Shown here: piece by piece, positions 58,401 through 64,000 of the stretch
Layout of the letters: each line of letters begins with the position of its first letter
How positions within the stretch are numbered: position 1 is the stretch's first letter
Source of the DNA: Conoideocrella luteorostrata
Lineage: Eukaryota; Ascomycota; Sordariomycetes; Hypocreales; Clavicipitaceae
DNA: 64,000 nucleotides
Assembly: GCA_032433595.1 (NCBI GenBank)
Contig: JASWJB010000076.1
Span: forward strand, 1-64,000
Direction: 5' to 3'
The notes under the pieces: model-generated
Told to the model about the DNA's origin: nothing
The model's input: only the letters and a program-made list of their open reading frames with translations
The model's database searches: none
Position numbers and translations under genes: made by a program

Positions 58401-58856
58401 CGTTCGTTGCTGTTCAACATCTACTGCCGTAACTGACATTGTCGGTTAATGTTCTCCAGCAGAGTACAGCCGGCATCCAATGTGTCCGTATACTCCGCAA
58501 CTGATAAAGCATCACCTTTGGTGGTATGCGAGGCCTTCAGCCAGGAAAAAGTGCGGCGCGACACGCTCAATTGGAGAAGTGCAATAATTTGTCTGCCATC
58601 CAAGTGCTGAAAAAGAAGAGACGGCCCCATTCATTCATTGTAGACGAACCCCCCCTCACCTCTCATACACTGGTCTGATTGCCGCTCCATCGTGTTGTGA
58701 AGTCACAGCGTGCCGCTCGGCGTGCCGCCCGGCTGAGCACCGCACTTCTTTCCCATAGCTGTTGATAAATTTCCCTAATAAATTCAAAATGCAACGAGAA
58801 ATTGTAAACCCAACGTTAATCAATCACACGTGCTTCACAGAAGCACATCCTCAAAA
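58401..58856. other. Upstream region of UstYa-like copy C
   Basis: No gene is seen. The sequence before the ATG at 58857 is CA/A-rich (CATCCTCAAAAATG), a good fungal start context. Confidence 0.35.
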
Positions 58857-59603
58857 ATGAGCTTGCCAAACTCTACGTCAGGTAGCCGCTACGTGTCCAT
58901 CTCAAACGACGACGACGACGGCGACGACATCCACGACAAGCCGTTTCTTGCATCAGAAAAGCATCCTGCCGAACGCGATCCTTTCTACCCACGAACTAGA
59001 AGACCATACTCCTTTACAATGATGCAACTCCTCGCCCTTATCTTGACCTCTGCCATTATCGGCCTAACTCTCGGCCTGACATCCTATCTCATCAACACAA
59101 CGACCACACCCAGTGTCTCTGAGCCCGTGCGAGTCAAAACTATGGTCAAGCCTTGCGGCACTACGTCCGCCGAAGCTCGAAAACGCGGATGCCACTTCGA
59201 CCCCATCTCCTTCTGCTGGCTGCCTACGGCATGCTACGACAAGCAGCTGACCAGGGACTTTGACGTTGGCTTAGAGTGGTACCTGGACGCCAACCGCACG
59301 CAACCCGTCAGCCACGAGCAGATCATGACGGGAGAGTACACAGGTCTGTACGTCAACTGGGAGTACCATGTTTCGCACTGCACGGCCATGTGGAAGAAGA
59401 TGCACCGCGCGATTATGAGCGGCCTGGGCAACGCGGCAATCGATTCGTACATTGGGATGTATGCGCACACGGCGCACTGCGAGAAGATGCTTTTGAAGGG
59501 CAGGAATATTGCAGGGGATGTCATCAACACACGAATCAGAGTGAAGTTTCCAGATTGCGGCATGGACTATACCTCAAGGCGGAGGGAGCAGTTGCACGGT
59601 TAA
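58857..59603 (+). CDS. UstYa-like protein, copy C (divergent, two HxxHC motifs)
   Basis: An intronless 248-aa protein. An acidic cytosolic N-terminus precedes one membrane helix (about 56-79, MQLLALILTSAIIGLTLGLTS). The lumenal part has a Cys-rich segment (PCGTTSAEARKRGCHFD, CWLPTACYD) and then HVSHC (171-175) and HTAHC (204-208). This matches the divergent branch of the UstYa/DUF3328 superfamily in which the second HC motif is also HxxHC. The real start is the ATG at 58857; the frame upstream has no ATG. The protein probably works in the secretory pathway with copies A and B, possibly on the same peptide. It is convergent with the ABC transporter, 140 bp away. Confidence 0.75.
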   Translation: MSLPNSTSGSRYVSISNDDDDGDDIHDKPFLASEKHPAERDPFYPRTRRPYSFTMMQLLALILTSAIIGLTLGLTSYLINTTTTPSVSEPVRVKTMVKPCGTTSAEARKRGCHFDPISFCWLPTACYDKQLTRDFDVGLEWYLDANRTQPVSHEQIMTGEYTGLYVNWEYHVSHCTAMWKKMHRAIMSGLGNAAIDSYIGMYAHTAHCEKMLLKGRNIAGDVINTRIRVKFPDCGMDYTSRRREQLHG

Positions 59604-59618
59604 GCCGGTATGGAACCG

Positions 59619-59646
59619 GGGGGACCGGGGGGGGGGGGGGGGGGGG
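59619..59646. repeat. Poly-G tract
   Basis: An uninterrupted run of 20 G (59627-59646), preceded by CGGGGGGACC, lies just after copy C's stop. It could form a G-quadruplex in the 3' region between two convergent genes. The exact length may be unreliable in assemblies. Confidence 0.7.
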
Positions 59647-59743
59647 TTAGTTAGGCAGCCAGCATAAATAGTGTAATACATTAAAGGTTGAAACGGAAGC
59701 TATTTGATGTTGACGTTGCCAGCAGTGGACGACGGAATGAAAA

Positions 59744-62700
59744 TCACAGTGATGTAGTCTCTGGTGGCGGGGCTGCACCCTGGTGATTACCTGCGGCGTA
59801 TAACTCGGCAAACTGGCTACGCTTTGCTAGTAATTTGGCTGGTTCATCATATTCCAAGAGGGATCCCTCTGCGATAACAGCTACTCTGTCAAAAGAATGA
59901 ATATGGCTCAGGTGATGCATAATGGAAAGCACTGTGCATCCCTTAAAGTCAGTGTTGATAATGTCGTGAGCAGTCTTCTCGGTGTTCGCGTCGACGCTGC
60001 TAGTTGTTAGCATCCTTTTGGGAAATGTCCGACTTTTTTGACTGCTTACTTGCTCATGGCTTCATCCAAGAATAAAACTTTGCTCTTGCGAACAAGAGCA
60101 CGAGCCAGGCAGAAGAGCTGCTTCTGTCCCGCTGACCATTCTTTGTCGTCCATGACCGCTTCTAGTCCACCCTTTTCTTGGACCACAGACCATAGCTCAA
60201 CACGCTCGAGTGCTTTGATGATAACATCGTCAGAGCTAGTGGAAAATGGATCCAGGTTAAGCCGAATGGTGCCAGGAAACAGGAATGCATCTTGGGACAC
60301 AACGTTGATTCGCTGACGAAGCTGAGCTGGGTCAAGGGCGGAAACATCTACTCCATCAATGGTGATTGCCCCGTCTGGCTTGGTGTCAATCATTTGAAGT
60401 ATACTCAGAATGATAGAGCTCTTTCCGCCTCCTGTGCGCCCGCAGATAGCGACATGCTGGCCTGGTTCGACGGACAGCGATATACTGTTCAGGGCAGGCT
60501 CCGTGTCGGCGCTGGAAGGATTGTCCGTCAGCAAAGCCATGCAAGGAGTTGTAGCGACTAATGGCTTACCCGTAAGAAGCTGTCAAGTTCTCTATCTCCA
60601 ATTTGCCAGCCTCGGGCCACCGCGGTGAAATATCTACGACACTTGTCTCGGCCACTTCCGACTCGGTGTCTGCAATATACCTCTTCACTCTCGCCGCGGC
60701 GCCAATACTAGTTTCTAGATGGGTCCATGATTTAATCAATCGGACGAGCACCTCACTCAAGCCGATCACCATGACTAAACCAACACCAACGCTTCCGGCA
60801 GAGAATTGATCGGCTAGGGTAATGGTGATTGTGACAAGCGCCGCTGCTAGCACAGCAGTCATGAGCTCCAAGACAAACCCAAGACAGTACTGAATGCAGC
60901 TGAGCATGTATTCTGGCCTTTGGGAGGCGTCAATGAGACGCTGGCATCGCTCTTGGTACTGTCGCTCCCAACCAAAGGCGCGGATAGTGACAAGCCCCTC
61001 TGAAACCGCAGTGAATGACGTATACAACGGCGCTTTGGCTTCGATGCTGAGGTGTCTGAGCTGGCGGGATGTTTGCAGGTAAAACCTCTGGAGGAAGAAG
61101 AGCGCAATTCCCATGAAGGGGATGGCGATTCCAAGATATTTCGAAAAGATAGCAATGATGATGACCTTGGCAGCGCAAGTAAATACGGCTAGTAAGTGTT
61201 TTGAGTCAGAATATTCCAGCATATTTTACAAGTGTGGAGCTTACTAGAAGAGTAATTGATCATTGTAGACGGCAGTTCCATGTCTATCAGCTCCATGTCC
61301 TGGCCGAATCTATTGCAAATAAATGAGTATTCATTCACCGATAAACTTACGGAGTTCCACTTACCGATTCAAGATTTCTCCGCTGTCAGTGGCAGAGAAG
61401 AACCGCAGGGGCGCTCTGCAACACATGCATAATTAGCAACGTAGATAGTCGCGTGACTAGGACACATACCGCATCGTAGTCTCCAGTAAATCAGCATGGA
61501 GCTTAATTGCCGACTTTGAGATGATGGAGATGAGGGCCGTCCTGGCCACTGTTAACACTGTAGTCTAGCTGTCCTTCATTTCAGCCGTCTACTTACCAAG
61601 CAGCCAAGCAAGCACCTGCTGTTGCAAGAAAACCAAGCGCAGCGTAGACGCCCAAATACATGCCAACTTTATCATTTGGTTGTTTCTCATTGGCCTCAGA
61701 CCACCATTTAATCCAAATCGCTACCGCAGTGGTTAGTTGATATGCTGCGAGACGGAACATGGGAATGACTAACAAGAAAACTCGGTGGTGACAGTCCAAA
61801 TTAACATGAAAAGGACGTTGATGCCGATCAACAAGCAACCAGCGGCGGAGAAATAGTACTTGTAAACAGTGATATCTCCATTCTTGCGTCGCAAGTCTTC
61901 AAGCTCCTTGCCAGAGTTCATCGGGGCGTCTTCAAGCTCGTCTGGTATGCCTACCATATGCGAGGCAGTAAATTTGTCCGCTGTAAACTCTGGTGTTTCT
62001 CGGGTCACAAATTTTGATGGTTTGCTGTCACCGGGCAGTCCGAGAGAGCCAATGTATCCACTGCTCTTGGAAAGCTCAGGATACGATCCAGACTCAGATA
62101 TCTGACCGTGTTGGATCACGGCAATGTTGTCGGCAAGGGAAATGAAGGCCACTTTGTACGGAGTAGTTTGTTAGCATTTTAGAGCAGGAAACCTGCACAC
62201 ATTTAAAGAAGACTCACGGTTATTGGAAACCAAAATAACGGTTTGCCGGTCCTGTCGTAAAAGGCCGTTGGTCCCAAGGAGCCGCTCTCTAACTGCTGAC
62301 GAAGTGTGCGCATCCAGGCTGCTGAATACATCGTCAAGAAGGATCGTTTTGTGCCGAGAATACACGGCTCGAGCCAGGGCCTAGTCATGCCGTTCATATT
62401 AGCGTCTAACAGCGACCGACGCTTTATCTCGACACATCTACTTACAATACGATGCTTCTGGCCGCCGCTAAGTTTTGCGCCGCCGCCACCAATATTGGTC
62501 CTGTCTCCCTTCCCAGCTTGAGCAAGGTCATCCTCAAGCCCACAGGCCCATATTACCTTGTTGTACCATTTGACATCGTATTCAGAGACGCCCAGGATGC
62601 TCTCTCGGATCGTGCCGTTTTCAAGCCAAGGTTTTTGGCCACAATACGCAACAGTACCGCCGATTGGACTACACTGAGACGCTGTTGATGCAGCCATTTC

Positions 62701-64000
62701 ACCAAGTAAGGCAGTTAATAATGCCGACTTGCCGCTGGCTGTTGGGCCGGTAATGACGTTTATGGTGCCGCTCAAGACGGGCAGATGAGCATTCGTGAGA
62801 ACGTTGGTACCTTTATCTTTCCACGCAAAGCTCACACCACCAAGATAGTCCCTAAAATCTACAGAACCGTCCTTTTCACGGAAATTGCCAGCTCCCTTCT
62901 CGGGGTCCGAGGCTTGGTCGTCGTCAGTGGCTGAGCACTCGGCCTGAGCAGAATCAGAGTCGACAGACGGCTTCTCAGCCTGCGCTGCCGTGTCTGCGTA
63001 GTTACAGTACTCTTGGATGCGTCCAAAACATCCCGTTGTTTGCAAAAAGTTTGGCAGGGTTTGGATAAAGGAAATGACAGGGTTGACGAGCAGGCCGATG
63101 AGTGCGACAGCGGTGAACGCCTGCGCCGTAAGAAGAGTGCCTTCTTTCCAATAGAGAGAAACAATAACGTAGACAGCAAATGTAACGACGGGAGCAAGGT
63201 TGATTGGGGTTAATGCTGCAAACACGGTAATTAGTTACTGGCCTTGAAGAAAGACATGCACCAAAGAGGTCTTACACAGTAGGATGGTAGCAACAATAAT
63301 TTTGCGGAACCCTTCCGATGTCTGAATCTCATCGAGACGAATTGCGGAAATAATGTCGGACAGCACCGTTGGAAGGCCGAGAAGCTTGACGCTCTTCATG
63401 TCTCCAAGCACAGCGGTTGTGACGCGAAGTCGTTCTTGGACTTTCTCAACCCATAGTCGCTGCGACGTGCCGGCAGATGCAGACACTTTGGATGTAATGG
63501 CAACAAAGACTAAAAAAGCGAAAAATGACTATTAGCTATCACGGCTGAGAATTGCTTGGGAATTAGACAGCTTCATACTCAGAACCAGCGCAATGGGAGC
63601 AAGGCATGCGAGGGATAATTGGCGCTCGAGAAGCCAAGCAGCCACGGCAACATCCAACAGGGAGCCCCAGAGCTCATTGAACATCTGCATTCCGCTGACA
63701 ATACGTTCAACGTCGGTGCCCATGAGCGTCACGCCAGTGATGTCTCCCATGTCGACGGGTCGGGTGTTGACGTTGTGTTGAAACACGAGGGCAATGAGGC
63801 TACCTCGAAGTCTCAAAGAGAAGCGAAGATTCTGGTATTTGTACGCGGAATTGGACATCTGCGTGTTTCATAAAGTCAGTCGCACGATATTCTACGGCGA
63901 CAATGTGCAATTTAATATAGCCACTTACGGCCATGCCTAGATACACGAGAACCCAGGCACCAATAAGACCACGCCCATAGTCAGCGTCGCGCTCGCTAGC
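59744..64000 (-). CDS. ABC-C (MRP-type) transporter, 5' end outside window
   Basis: Thirteen exons are visible: 59744-59996, 60050-60511, 60570-61188, 61245-61309, 61365-61415, 61470-61541, 61597-61720, 61774-62151, 62218-62380, 62446-63215, 63276-63509, 63579-63858 and 63929-64000. They join in frame to 1180 C-terminal residues; TMD0 and part of TMD1 are beyond base 64000. NBD1 has GPTASGKS, KLSGGQKHR and LLDDVFSSLD. NBD2 has GRTGGGKSS, the variant signature WSAGQKQ, Walker B VLFLDEAMSNVD and H-loop MHHLSHI. Sizes of several internal exons (280, 234, 163, 72, 51, 65) equal those of the transporter at 9938-15149, showing common descent. Position beside the UstYa-like genes suggests it may export the peptide product or protect the producer; that is inference. 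Confidence 0.88.

Noticed and set aside
58149..58436. Three overlapping open frames rich in Leu, Val and Cys
   Set aside because: They arise from the GTTGCTGTTC repeat, which has no stop codons in these frames; low complexity, no gene features.
1..64000. CRISPR arrays, bacterial operons or ribosome binding sites
   Set aside because: The genes are intron-containing and fungal; tandem repeats present are minisatellites without regular unique spacers.
1..64000. tRNA or rRNA genes
   Set aside because: I looked for cloverleaf-like and A/B-box sequences by eye and found none I could support; a dedicated scan could still find one.

Overview
The window reads as a filamentous ascomycete, probably a Sordariomycete of the order Hypocreales; that placement is an inference. 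The support is short spliceosomal introns (mostly 50-75 bp, GT..AG, often with a CTAAC/CTGAC branch site), HET, NACHT/ankyrin and UstYa-type (DUF3328) proteins, fungal MRP-type ABC transporters, and many solo LTRs, MITE-like elements and AT-rich repeats. It looks like an accessory, repeat-laden region: about ten apparently intact genes lie among pseudogenes and long intergenic stretches.

Layout. 0.9-5.4 kb: an intact four-exon ABC-C transporter. 5.6-7.0 kb: a decayed casein-kinase-1-like gene with a solo LTR in its first intron. 9.9-15.1 kb: a second ABC-C transporter with 15 exons. 15.9-16.2 kb: a possible small secreted protein. 19.9-23.4 kb: a fungal NLR (N-terminal membrane helix, PNP/UDP phosphorylase-like domain, NACHT, ankyrin repeats). 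24.5-35.7 kb: a gene graveyard (FHA fragment, permease remnant, a rhodopsin-domain gene split by a solo LTR, a glutamine-synthetase-like pseudogene) around one intact secreted-protein gene at 29.2 kb. 36.3-37.2 kb: an alpha/beta hydrolase. 37.9-38.3 kb: an SRPK-like kinase remnant. 41.4-43.4 kb: a HET-domain protein. 43.9-47.4 kb: repeats (solo LTR with a nested element, direct repeats, minisatellites, a hairpin). 48.1 kb: an EXPERA/TMEM97-like membrane protein. 49.5 kb: a complete 246-bp MITE, whose sibling in opposite orientation opens the window.

The most interesting part is 54.7-64 kb. A small secretory-pathway peptide gene carries a repeated CYNWI motif, each copy bounded by basic Kex2-like sites. 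It sits beside three UstYa-like membrane proteins with HxxHC motifs and a third ABC-C transporter that runs off the right edge. A CSC1/TMEM63-type channel and the EXPERA protein lie just to the left. This is the gene set expected for a fungal RiPP pathway of the ustiloxin/asperipin (UstYa) class: signal-peptide precursor, kexin release, UstYa-type oxidative cyclisation, export. The core does not match any product I know. A third core copy is out of frame in this sequence.

The second and third ABC-C genes share an unusual intron pattern with identical sizes for several exons, so they are paralogues; the first has a different structure. The NLR and HET genes suggest allorecognition or immunity functions nearby, as is common in fungal accessory regions.
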